From Cunninghamella blakesleeana (taxonomy: Eukaryota; Mucoromycota; Mucoromycetes; Mucorales; Cunninghamellaceae): a DNA stretch of 64,000 nucleotides. Below are positions 25,315 through 36,560 of this stretch, piece after piece; position 1 is the first letter of the stretch; every line of letters starts with the position of its first letter. The DNA is taken from assembly GCA_017871115.1 (NCBI GenBank), contig JAFCIZ010000002.1:2315501-2379500 (forward strand), given 5' to 3'. The position numbers and the translations under genes were made by a program. The notes beneath the pieces are model-generated. The model had not been told where the DNA came from. It made no database searches and saw nothing but the letters and a program-made list of their open reading frames with translations.

Positions 25315-26801
25315 TATTTTTATTTAAGAATAGGAATGAAAAGAATTATAAAAAAGAAAAAAAGATAAAAGTAATTGATTTTTTAAAAAAATAAAAAAAG
25401 AAAGAAAGAAAGGGAGTGAAAAAAAAGGGATTTTTATATAAAAATTACAAGAAGGCGGATATTGAAAAAATAATCTTACCATATAAGAAGGGTCCTTTAT
25501 TGAAAAAGGAAATTTTTTTTCAGGGTTCCCTCTTTTTTTTATATAATATTATCGTTTTAAACCAATTTTTATTTTTATTTTTTCCCAAAGGGCCAAAAAT
25601 GATTTCATAATCATTTTTTTTTTGTTTATTCGATAGAGTTTTTATTAAAGTTTTTTTAAAAAAGATGATATCCTGTCAATAAAAAAGAGGATTAATACTC
25701 TTAGTTTTTGCTAACGTACCCCTTATTCTCTGATCAAGATGATCATAACAGCCCTTCTTGACATATACATATTCATATGTATATATATATATATTACTAT
25801 AGTGATTACGTATATTATATGTATTTAAACATGAAATAAAATTTATATAAATAAAATAAACTATTATTGGTTTAGTCATTGTTTTCAAATTCCCCGTGTT
25901 TTTTTTAGTGGGGTAATATTCTTTTTCATCTATTAATTCTAATTAGTTTTACTTTTTTAAGAAAAAAAGCATACTCTGAGTTTGAATTCCCCACCTTTTT
26001 TATTGATATTTTTTTATAATGATGAGAATTAAATAATATATGATAGATATAAACTATTAATATTATTATAAATTACATTTCACTTATTATTATTTATACA
26101 TTTATATTATTAAAATTTTTTTTTTATATTATATTGTCATGGTAATAAAATGAGAAAAGAAAAAAGAAAAAAAAATATAGTGAGTATAAAAATAAGTGAA
26201 TTCGAACTCAATATATATGTATATATTTATATTCTGAAGTTTCTTTACATATAAATTTTTAATAGCCAATCAATATGAAACAAACAGGTTCCCTTATTTT
26301 TATTACATAATTGATCATAATACTTTTGATCGTATCATTTTTTAATATCCACGCCATGGGAAATCAAGTAAAAAAAAAAAAAAAAAAACCATCTACATAT
26401 GAATTGCTATTTATCTATTTATCTATCTATAAAAAAAAGATGATCATTTTTTATAATAATAATAAAAAAGAATGTACGTAAAATGATCGAAAATAAAAGG
26501 TGTTACGAATAACTCCGGTTTATTTATCTTTTTTTTTCTCTACCGAGGTCCTGAATAATTATTTATCCTTATAAAGCCCATTTGATGTACTATTACCATT
26601 ATTATTTCCACGTTTTTCTTTCTTTTTTTCTTTTCTTTTTTTTTTTGTTTTCATATGATTATTTTAATGCATAACCGTTTATTCATTTAAAATAAATCAC
26701 CTTTTTTAAATAAACATCATCGTCATTCTTATTATGATTATTATTAATAAAAAATATAAAAAATAGATATCGTTTAAAAACAAATTGATACTATAAAATA
26801 G

Positions 26802-27086
26802 TTAGGAATCCATAAATATCACTGAATTACTAGGTTTTTTTTCACAAAATGATATACCAGGATTAATTTTCGTTAACTCTTTTTCGCACCCTATTGTCGC
26901 ATAGACAGCTACCATCCTATTAATGGAATTTTCTATTTCGATAGCTGATCTGAGAGGAAAACATTTAAAATCAGCGGAACCATACAATCTAATAGTAGAT
27001 ACTTCACTCTCTCTTCTGTGTAGACAAATCATCTTGTTGTACCAAACACGGATATAGCTTTGAATAGCAATAATAAAAAACATCAA
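26802..27086 (-). CDS. Hypothetical 94-residue open frame or gene relic
   Basis: An ATG-started frame with balanced composition (W, C, H, R and P present), unlike the AT-repeat frames around it. Segments such as IRLYGSADFKCFPL and VAVYATIGCEKELTK look like ordinary folded protein. I do not recognise a family. No splice partner exons are evident on either side. It may be a small gene, the surviving part of a decayed gene or mobile element, or chance. Confidence 0.2.
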   Translation of the reverse strand: MMFFIIAIQSYIRVWYNKMICLHRRESEVSTIRLYGSADFKCFPLRSAIEIENSINRMVAVYATIGCEKELTKINPGISFCEKKPSNSVIFMDS

Positions 27087-27890
27087 TAATACTTTTTGTC
27101 ATCTTTTTACTCATACTTGAGTTTACTTGTACTTGAATGAATTATAATTAAATTGAATTTTTTTAAGTTAAAATTTTAAAAGGCTTTGTTGTATATTGGT
27201 AATGATAATGGTTATTTCACTAATTAATAAACTGATTTGTATTGCCCTCTACATGTTGAATATCATTATTTTTTTAATAGCGAGAGAATTATTAAATACA
27301 AAAGCAATAAGTTACAGTCTTGACAATTATGATTAGTTTTATTGTCTACTTTATTATCCAATCATACAATTATACAACTTGTAACGAAAATATTTAATTC
27401 ACTACAATACGATTCATAGTTGAAAAGAAAAAACCACTCTTCCTTTATTTTTATCATTTTCTTCTAGTTTTAAATAGTTAATAATAACTCTTCCAGAAGA
27501 TGCTATAATAAATAATAAAAATTATACTCTCTGCATTACTAAGTTGACTGGTTTGACTAAAAAAGGAAATTAATAGTTGGAGAAATTATTTACAATAATT
27601 ATAATATTATTCAAAAAAAAAAAATCAATAAATTTAATTTGTATCTTTATTTATAACAAAGTTACAATCAACTAATACAAAAAGTGTACGCAAACAATTA
27701 TTATATAAATCCATCAGTCTGGGTTACCATATACTCCTATTCTAAAGGGTTGAGTGATTTTTCTTTAGAGTATTTTACTTTGTAATCACATATTTCAATA
27801 TTTTAGTATTTTACATCAAATAATTTTCAAATGGATAAATATACCTATATAAGAAACTCTATTATAAGAAAATTTAATAAAATAATAATT

Positions 27891-27924
<34 letters not shown>

Positions 27925-28068
27925 AATTTACATATCTTTTTTTCACTTGGAAATTAATGTAATTTTTACAGCTAATAATTTAGAATCATAAGTTGCTGGT
28001 GCGCTGTAAATACTATATAGTAATAAAACTAGTATATCTTCTTTTTTAATTCAAACAAACGTACACAA

Positions 28069-28075
<7 letters not shown>

Positions 28076-28136
<61 letters not shown>
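28076..28136. repeat. Compound (CA)n(TA)n microsatellite
   Basis: About 12 CA units followed directly by about 18 TA units, inside the gene-poor region. Confidence 0.9.
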
Positions 28137-28139
<3 letters not shown>

Positions 28140-29500
28140 TTTGAAATACTACAGCATACATATTTACTTGATTAACAAATATAATATTTATTATAAGAGA
28201 AATGACTTGATTATAAATAAGTAATTTGAAAAAAAAAAAAAAGTAAAATGATAGAGCAAGAGAAAAATTAAAAAAATCAAAAATGATGTTTTTATAAAAA
28301 GATTAAAATAGCAGTACCCAATTTTTTTTTTACTTTTGGTAGAAAAGTTTTCTTCTCTTTGATACTTTTTTTTTTTAACTAAATAACATTTTCAGCTAAA
28401 TCAATATAAATTAACCTTATGAATCCGTCAATATAATACTATTACTATTAACAATTCCAAAGATGAATAATGATAATTTATCATTCATATAGAAATATAC
28501 ATTAAAAAAAAAATAAAAAAAAAAGTTATATCTTATTAGATCATAGATGTATTCATTTATATTCCTTATTCCTTATTATATTTTTAATCTAAATCAAGAA
28601 TATAAAAAAAGTGTCTATGTTGTAATTATTTCAAAAAAATTACCTTAGAGTAAATCATATATTTATATCAAAATAAGTAAAGCCCATTGGTATAATAATT
28701 TAGAATATCTACCTATGTCTTAATTCATTTAACTTATCACAACAATAATTACATCCATGTTTTTATATAACCAACTCAGCTGTGCATCTTTTGAATACAA
28801 AAAATGATATAGTATTTTTGACGATAATTTTTATACCATATAGAAAGGTTATTAAAAATCTAAACAACATATGCACATCAGACGAAATAGATAAATTATC
28901 GACAATTTACAATTAAAAACCAAAAATCAATTATGGATTTCATGCAAAGAATGTGGGCTAGTCCTATTTTATTTGACAAAACATATTCAAAAAATCAACC
29001 TATTACAAAAGGCTGAGTAGAGTGTGGGAATAAAAATGGTTTTTTAGGTCAGACTAAACAGCTATACCCGCTTAAATCCGAGAATCAACTAAAAAACTTG
29101 ATTCAACTTTATTCTTTATACCATATATTTATCGATTTAGCTATTTTCAATATACATATGCATACAATCAAGTATTAAATTCAATTTGACATTATTAATA
29201 TATATATTCATTATTGAAGGATTCCAGCAGTCAATTATATATATATATATATAGTATCATGGATAAATGTTTCAACTTATTATATCGATTTGGTTGACAG
29301 TATATGGCTACAATTGGATGACAAGAACTTATGTAAGTATCCAAAAATTTCTAATAATAATAATAACAAATCGAAGCAATTATAACCTAAATAATAAAAG
29401 ATCGAGAAAAATTTTTTTAACTCCATTCAAAAAAAAAAAAACTTGTTACGAAATATTTGTAAATGGATATTATTTAATATATGTATAAATTTATACATAT

Positions 29501-29535
<35 letters not shown>

Positions 29536-30470
29536 ATTTAATAAAGATAATAAGTTTTCTATTAATGATAAAAAAAATTATGCTGTAATCATTTGTTACT
29601 CTTTTTCTAATCTTTATTTTAATGTAATCATATATATATATATATTAATAATTAGAATTAGAATGAATGAAATATGATAACCGTTTTACTTATCTTATCC
29701 TGTTTTTTATTTATTTATTTATTTATTTTCATTTTATATATATCTATTATAGAACGATAAGCGGGAATCCAGTGGGGGTTAAAAGTTTTTTTAGAAGCAC
29801 ACCAAAATTATATATGTATATATAAATACCAAACCAAAAAGGAAACTTTACTCACAAGATGATTTTATAAGTACATAAATAATTTAATTTTTCTTCCAAA
29901 AAAAAATTGTATCCTATCAAAATGAAAGAGTCGGTTTACTATCCTGCCCCTACGTTACACTTCATCTTGTTTTTTCGTCTTAGGTTAAACTTTAATTCTT
30001 CTCCGATTATATTTGCGTTTTCAAGATAGTTTAGTAAGAAAAAAAAAAAAAAAGACCAAAGGTAAAAGGACAATAACGTAGGTATTATAACAATAAACAA
30101 TAAAAAAAAAAAAGGTAGAAATAAAAGGGAAAAGATCAACATTGAAAAAGCATAATTTTTTTTTTCTTTTTTAAATAAACGATATTTTTATTTATACAAG
30201 TTTGGAGGTTTATATATAAATATATAATTTTTTTTTAAAAAAAAATGTGATAGCATAAAATATAAAGTATGGAGTGTATTCATATGTAATAAAAAAAATA
30301 AGAAAAAAATAACATAATAAACAAAAAATAAAACATAATGGGATAAAAAATAAAATATAAACAAGTTGAATTATTTTTTTTTAAAAAAAATATAATGGAT
30401 GATGCATAAAAGTATTAGAGAATTATAATAAGAATAATAATGTATAAAATTAAATGAAATAAGATGATAT

Positions 30471-32506
30471 TTAAAGAATGCCTTGGTTCATTTTATCCAT
30501 AATGAAATGAATATCTTGTTCAGTTAAAACTGGACCCATTGGAGTACATTTTGCTAAAGATTTTACCATTTTTAATAATTGATCAATGGAATATTGACGA
30601 AATTGAGAATGTTGACTTAATTTATTCCATATTTCTTGACTTGATAAATATTTTTTCTCAGAGGATGATGATAATGCTGTGGATGAAGAAGATGATATAT
30701 CCATGTCATTCTCATTATCGTTTTTACTATTATTATTATTATTATTATTAACATCATGATCATTCGTTATTAAAATGGATTCATTTAAGCTACCAGTAGC
30801 AAGATCAAATAATGGCTCTGATAATAAATGATCAAAGGAATTAGAGCATACTTCTTGTAATTTATCACAGAATGTTTGACAAGCCATGGTAATGGGTGTA
30901 GAAATAATAGAAGATGCTGATGAATGGCTTGATATAGATGGTGTAGGAGATTTAGGTGATTCATGATCATTATTTTTTAAATGAATAGGTGGATTGTTAG
31001 TAGTAGCTGTAGGTTCATTAGGATATAATCGAACTAATTCTACAGGTGATTGTGGTGGTTTGGAATTTAAATTAGAAGTAGAAGAATTGGAAGATGAAGA
31101 TGATGGTGATGATGATGATTTTGAATTTTTTTGACGTGATCTTAAAGTATCTGGTGTACTAATAGAAAAAGTATATTCTACTTTATGTTGTGTGGTTGTT
31201 GTTGATGATGATGATGATTTTTTTAAACATGGGTTATTTTGATTCATTATAGTTGAATTGGAATGACTATTACTGTTATCATTTTCGTTAGAATGCTGTT
31301 GTTGGATAATATTGGGAGAAGAAGAAGAAGAAAAAGACAAATGAGGATTGGCCAAAGAAGACAAAGAAGAAAATAAAGAGTGGCCTAATAAATTATCATG
31401 AAGCGTAGGTAATGGACCAACCATCATAGAAGAAGGAGTAGATGAATTCAATATAGAAAAAGGATATTGCTGTTGAATAGAAGTTGAGGATGAAGGTGAC
31501 TGTTGTTGTTGTTGTTGTTGAAATAAAAAATCAACCCATTCATGTAAAGGTTTACCAGATAATGTACCTTGTTGAATATGAATGCTTTTTAAAGTCATGT
31601 TTTCAGCTTCTAAACGATAGATAATAGATTTCAAGTGTTGATTTTCTTGATATAATTGATTAGTAGCCAAGGTATGAGCATCTTGAACCATTTTTAATTT
31701 CCCTTCTAATTCTTTTACATAACGTTCCTTTCTTTCGCGAAAGGCACGTTGAGCTGCACGGTTTTGTGCTTTTCGTTTTACTTTAGGATCATCATCCTAT
31801 TTTTTTTTAAAAAAAAATAGAGTATATATATCTTTAATAACCATTATATTACTTTTCTATTCATTTTTTTTTTTTTTAAAAAAAAGGTTACTATACTGTT
31901 TAAACTTACATCAGAAAATTCTTCATCAGCTAATGGTTTACGACCAGGTTTTTTAGTACTTGAAATAGAATGTTCATCTTCGCTTTCTATAAAAAATGAT
32001 CACAAAGAAATAAAAATATAAAAGTATATATTAGTAAGTTATAACCATCATTATTCTAATAATCTCTTTTATTCTTATTATTCACGTATCAATAAAAATA
32101 GTAATAACAATAAACTTACCTTGACTAGAATCATCCATAAGTTGATCTATAAATTAATAATAATAATAATAATAATATATTTATATAAAGTGAGTAAGAA
32201 AGAAAAGAGAAGTGATTAAAAAAGAACGGTCTTATGTATATTTATTCGCTTTTATATTAATACTTTAAAAATGAACTTACCTTGTTTTGATATTTTTTGA
32301 ATATTTGACATAGAGTAATGGTCAAAGGTACTATCCCACTTTCTTTTTTCTTGTTTCTTAGGAGTGTCTAATTCATCAGAAGCAACAGAGGAGGGAGGAC
32401 TTAAATTAGAAAAAGGTAAAATAGCATCAGAGCGTGAAAGCATGACGGGTTGAGGTAGGATGTCATCTTGAATAAAAGCATTATGACTTGATTGATGAAT
32501 TGCCAT
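30471..32506 (-). CDS. Yap1/Pap1-like bZIP transcription factor
   Basis: Exons 32506..32281, 32146..32120, 31986..31910 and 31796..30471 give 551 residues. A basic stretch TKKPGRKPL precedes the bZIP. The basic region near residues 117-140 (KRKAQNRAAQRAFRERKERY) carries the NxxAQxxFR signature of the Yap/Pap1 subfamily. The leucine zipper follows (VKELEGKLKMV...). The middle is Ser/Gln/Asn-rich, with one Cys (NPCLKK). A C-terminal PAP1-type region has three close cysteines (about residues 415-430, MACQTFCDKLQEVC). The last 60 residues hold a fourth (LAKCTPMGP) in a helical domain (EIWNKLSQHSQFRQYSIDQL). In Yap1/Pap1 such cysteines sense peroxide and mask nuclear export. The classic two-cluster arrangement is incomplete here, so the redox role is inferred. 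Confidence 0.85.
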
Positions 32507-33973
32507 TGTTTATAAAAATAATATAAAATAAAATATGAAAATAATATAGAGTGGTAATTTGTAAATAATTAATAAATAATAGATTAAGAGTGTATAGAGT
32601 GATTGATGAGGTACAAATTTATATTTAAGCTAAATAGGGTATAAAAAAGTTAGTGCAAGTTTGATTTTTTTTTATATATGGATAAAGAAAAAGAAAAAGA
32701 AAGAGAAAGAAAGAAGAATTATTAAAAGAAAAAAAGAAACTCCTTTTTATATAAAACGATTCCTTATACGTCATGTGGAATATAAAAAAAAAATACTTTT
32801 CATTAATAGTTCAATATATAATATAATTTTATATATTGTTGTTATTTTTTTTTTTTTTTCTACTGGTCTGAGGATAGCAAAGGGCTTCATCTCAGCATTT
32901 GACAAAAAAAAATGGGTCATTACTACTTTTTCCGACGAGAATACTATCTTATTTCATTTTTCCGAAGTAAAGGGGATGAGAAAATGATAAAAAAGCATAG
33001 AAAAAAGCATAGTTTTATGCAAAAAGTAGACATTTCTTGATCCATAGTAAAATACTTCTTTATTTTTTCTACTTCTTTAAGCGTACCTTAAATACTCTTT
33101 TGACTTTTTACTTTCCTGCCTTTGGTTATCCTACCTTTTTTTTAGGGGGAGTTAGTGAGAATTTATAGTTGACTTTAAAATTGTTTTTTGGGGGGAGGAG
33201 ATAGAATATAAAGTTTCATCTCTTGCTCTTTCGGTTTTATAGTCCGCGTATACTTTAAAAAAGTAATAGAGAATGAGGTGGGTAATTTTATTGATCAAAC
33301 ATCTTTTATTTTTTGAAAAAAAAATAAAAATAACTATATTTATTTATAAATATTACATATATTTATTTATTAGCGTTTTATTATAAAGTATTATAATTAA
33401 TTTAGTTTTAAAATAAAGGCTACATGGGTAGAGAAAGAAAGAAAAAAAAGAAAGAAAAAGTGGATTTGTTTTCTTTTACCCGAGTCTTTTTTTATCTTCA
33501 TTTTTTCTTTAAATCAATATTTTTACTCATTAAAGTAAAAAAAGAACCAGGATAGAACGAAAAATACGTATAATTAATAATATAGTAAAAAAAGCAAATC
33601 AGAACCAATGTTTTATTTATTATTTTAACTCCAAATCAGGTAGTGGTAAGAACACATGGTATAAAGTTGTAAACTTCGAATATAGGTGAGGATAGGATGT
33701 GATACTATTTGATTGGATTTAAAAAAAAAAGCTTTCCCCACTTTTTTTTGTTTCTTTTTAATATATATTGTCCACCTATCTTTTTTTCCTTCTTTTAATA
33801 TTAATATATATATATATCCTGTAAAAAAATGGTATTAATAAAAATGGCCGAAAAAACTGAAAAAAATATACCAGATATATTAAATATATATAACCCATCC
33901 GTGTCAATGTATAGTTTATTCCAAAAATATCATCCAAGTGAATATAAGTATTTATATATAAAAACTTTCTAAA
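32507..33973. other. bZIP promoter and ankyrin gene 3' flank
   Basis: About 1.5 kb between two minus-strand genes. It has A-rich runs near the bZIP start and a few less AT-biased segments, for example 32870-32960 and 33110-33255. A short inverted repeat CTGAG...CTCAG occurs near 32868-32895. No gene is supported; the 108-residue frame at 32661-32987 is Lys/Ile-rich and unlikely. Confidence 0.5.
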
Positions 33974-34972
33974 TTAATCGCTAGGTTGATCATCATCAGA
34001 TCCGTATTCATCATCGTTAGCAATATCCGCATCATCCTATTAATTATAAAAATATACAATATATACATATAATCACTAAATATAAATATGTTCCTATTTA
34101 CATATATATTGGTTAACTGTTTTTTTTTTTTTTGATAATATTTACCACTTCATAGGCTGCACTAGCTTGAGTTAATAATTTTTTAAGTTCATCATTATTA
34201 GGGTTGACTAACATAGCAGGTGTCATTTTATTACGATTTTCAATCCTATAATAATAACCCATAAAGGAGGTAAAATAAAATAAAATAGTCAGTTCATCTT
34301 CCCATGCCATTACTTGTTTTTCTATAATGTATACTTATATATATAGGTATAGCATATATAGCTTACTTGACATCCGAGCCGCCTTGCAATAAAATATCAA
34401 CCATAGAATAAGAAAGTTCTTCATCTTTATTTTGATATTCAACTGCATAATGTAATGGAGTATTTCCTTCTAAAAGGTTTTTTATATTTAAATCAATATC
34501 GTCTAAATTAACTAAATATTCGAGACACCCCAAAGATCCATATTTAGCTCTATATATATTTAGTTCATAGTTATATAAAAATTAAATAAATGGTTTTTTG
34601 AGTTTTATTCTTTCACATTGAAATTATTATTCAATGGTATTCCTATTCTTATTATTCTTATTATTGTTATATTCTTATCCTTTTATTTTTCTAATTATTA
34701 TTAGTACTATTTATATATATATATATATATTTACTTACGCAAGATGAGCAGCAGTATTTCCGGCACCATCAGTAAAATGAATATCGTAGTTTTCACTTTC
34801 TAAAATTTCTTCTAAAACTTCTTCTTGATCGTTTCTGCAAGCAGCTAATAAACGTTCGTCTAAATAAAAAGAAGTAATATAATATTAATTAAGACAATGA
34901 AATAATAGTTGTGCTTTTATTATATTGCTTCGCCCTTTTTTTTCTACATGTTACTACTTCATCCCTTTTATA

Positions 34973-35009
<37 letters not shown>

Positions 35010-35057
35010 TTTTTTTTTTTATCAAAACTTACTGTTGGAAGCTCCTTCATCAGCCAT
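33974..35057 (-). CDS. Small ankyrin-repeat protein
   Basis: Exons 35057..35033, 34859..34739, 34549..34367, 34245..34146 and 34036..33974 give 163 residues. After a short start (MADEGASNNERLLAAC) come ankyrin repeats. Cores visible are TDGAGNTAAHLAAKYGSLGC and LEGNTPLHYAVEYQNKD, then a weaker third (KIENRNKMTPAMLV). The C-terminus is strongly acidic (DDADIANDDEYGSDDDQPSD). Size and plan resemble the small fungal ankyrin proteins typified by yeast YGL242C, whose function is unknown. It is likely a soluble protein-binding module. Confidence 0.85.
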
Positions 35058-36226
35058 TCTATAAGATTAATTTATAAGGTATATATTGGTAAGATTTAAA
35101 AGGTGCGTATTTATTTTATTTTTAAAAAAAGAAAGAGAAGTAAAAAATGATAAATTTAGCAAGACTATTAAAAAAAACGGCCGGAAATTGAATATCACCC
35201 TATGCTTTCGCGTTATTTTTTTTTTTTTTTGTCTAAATTTATATACTTCATTATAAAACTAGCAGCTTAAATAAAATGACAAAACTATTATTAAATAAGG
35301 AGCTAAATAAATCAAGAAGTGAAAAGAAAAAATTGAATAGTTTTATTTTTTTTTTTCAATAGAAAATTCAAAAAAGATATTTTTTGCGCTCCCTTTTGCT
35401 TTTTTTTTTTTTTTTTCAAGTTAATTATGCTTTTTATACAGAAAGTCATTTTTTATGGCAGCTATTATTGCTACTATTATTTTATATGAATGCATGAGTA
35501 TATTGTAGTGTAATTAGCTGATTTATATATATATATATTTTTGAAATGATAAATTAGATTTATTTGATTTTATAGTTATTATGCTCTTTCTAGTGAATTT
35601 TTTTTGTAGTTACGTATTTATTTTTGACATACATATATATTATTTACTGAAAATAAGTTATAAATATATTTTATTGGAATTACCGAAATAAGTTTGTATA
35701 TTATTTTTGGTTGATCTATTATAATTTCTGAAAGTTATCTTTTGTGATTCTTCTCGGTTATTTTTATAATTATTGGTGTTTGTTTTTTAATATTTTTTTC
35801 TGGTGATAGTCCTCTATGACTTTTGATTATTCTCTATTTGATATCTAGTTAATTCTTTTTAATATTCTTGCTTGGTCTTTATAATTTCTAATTAGTCTTT
35901 TATGATTTTTGGTTCATCTATTATTCTTGGTATCTTTTTTTAAAAAAAATTAGAGACGAGCTAATATATTATTATACCAAAAATTATAGAAGTGTGGCAA
36001 CAAAAAAGAAGTACGTAGATTATATTTGTAATATATTCCAGTTAAAAGCATAGAAAATCAAATAAATATATATATATATTAATTTAATGTCAATGATAAT
36101 TATTGGAATAATAAATATTAAGTTTAAATAAATATAAGAGTAAAGAATAGGTATTGTAATTAAATATTATACATGTAATAATAAACTAAAAAATAACAAT
36201 AGTAGTCATTATAAAATAATTAAAAA
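35058..36226. other. Intergenic with degenerate T-rich tandem repeat
   Basis: 1.17 kb between two minus-strand genes. The left part is the ankyrin gene promoter, including the GC-richer ACGGCCGGAAATTG near 35178. The middle (about 35700-35940) holds an imperfect repeat described separately. No coding exon is seen. Confidence 0.5.
35700..35940 (+). repeat. Degenerate tandem repeat, units built on TTGGTT-ATCTATTAT
   Basis: Recurring sub-blocks appear several times at spacings of about 25-50 bp: TTGGTTGATCTATTATAATT, GGTTATTTTTATAATTATTG, TTGGTCTTTATAATTTCTAA and TTGGTTCATCTATTATTCTT. The plus strand is strongly T-rich and nearly free of the TA dinucleotide runs found elsewhere. This looks like a worn minisatellite. 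Confidence 0.4.
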
Positions 36227-36529
36227 TTAAGGTACAACTCTTGATGGTCGACGGCTAAAGTTACTTGTAGATGAGGAGTGGGATGGCCTTAATATTTCGT
36301 TTGGAGAATATTTGAAAGAATTTAAAGAATCTGATGAGTAGGAACGCGGTCTATCAACACCTTTGGCTACTGATCGCATACCAGCTTGTTTAACAATCTT
36401 ATTACGTTCTTCCATATATTCATTAAATGAAATGATCATCTTTTTAGGGAATGAAATGGCTGTTTGTCCTATTTTAAATGCACAGATGACAGCCCATAAT
36501 AAAAATGCAAAACCTATTTAAAAAATAAA

Positions 36530-36560
<31 letters not shown>

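Larger units (their letters stand above)
25315..30470. other. 5-kb gene-poor region with possible decayed sequences
   Basis: No convincing gene is found. It contains the UNC93 promoter, many TA, ATT and A/T tracts, and a compound CA/TA microsatellite. A few stretches look less biased than the rest, as if they were old coding sequence: 26800-27090, 27680-27780, 28915-29100 and 29250-29340. For example, at 28930-29025 a frame reads WISCKECGLVLFYLTKHIQK before a stop. I could not link any of these to a known element. The 3' flank of the bZIP gene is at the right end. Confidence 0.4.

Noticed and set aside
25667..25675. Another ATATCCT U12-like donor
   Set aside because: It lies in intergenic DNA with no exon on either side; so do GTATCCT at 29909 and ATATCCT at 33814.
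29250..29340. Possible exon reading SIWLTVYGYNWMTRTY
   Set aside because: No start, partner exon or family match; kept only as part of the relic region.
32661..32987. 108-residue frame upstream of the bZIP gene
   Set aside because: Lys/Ile/Phe-rich product of A/T tracts, with no conserved-looking segment and no splice partners.
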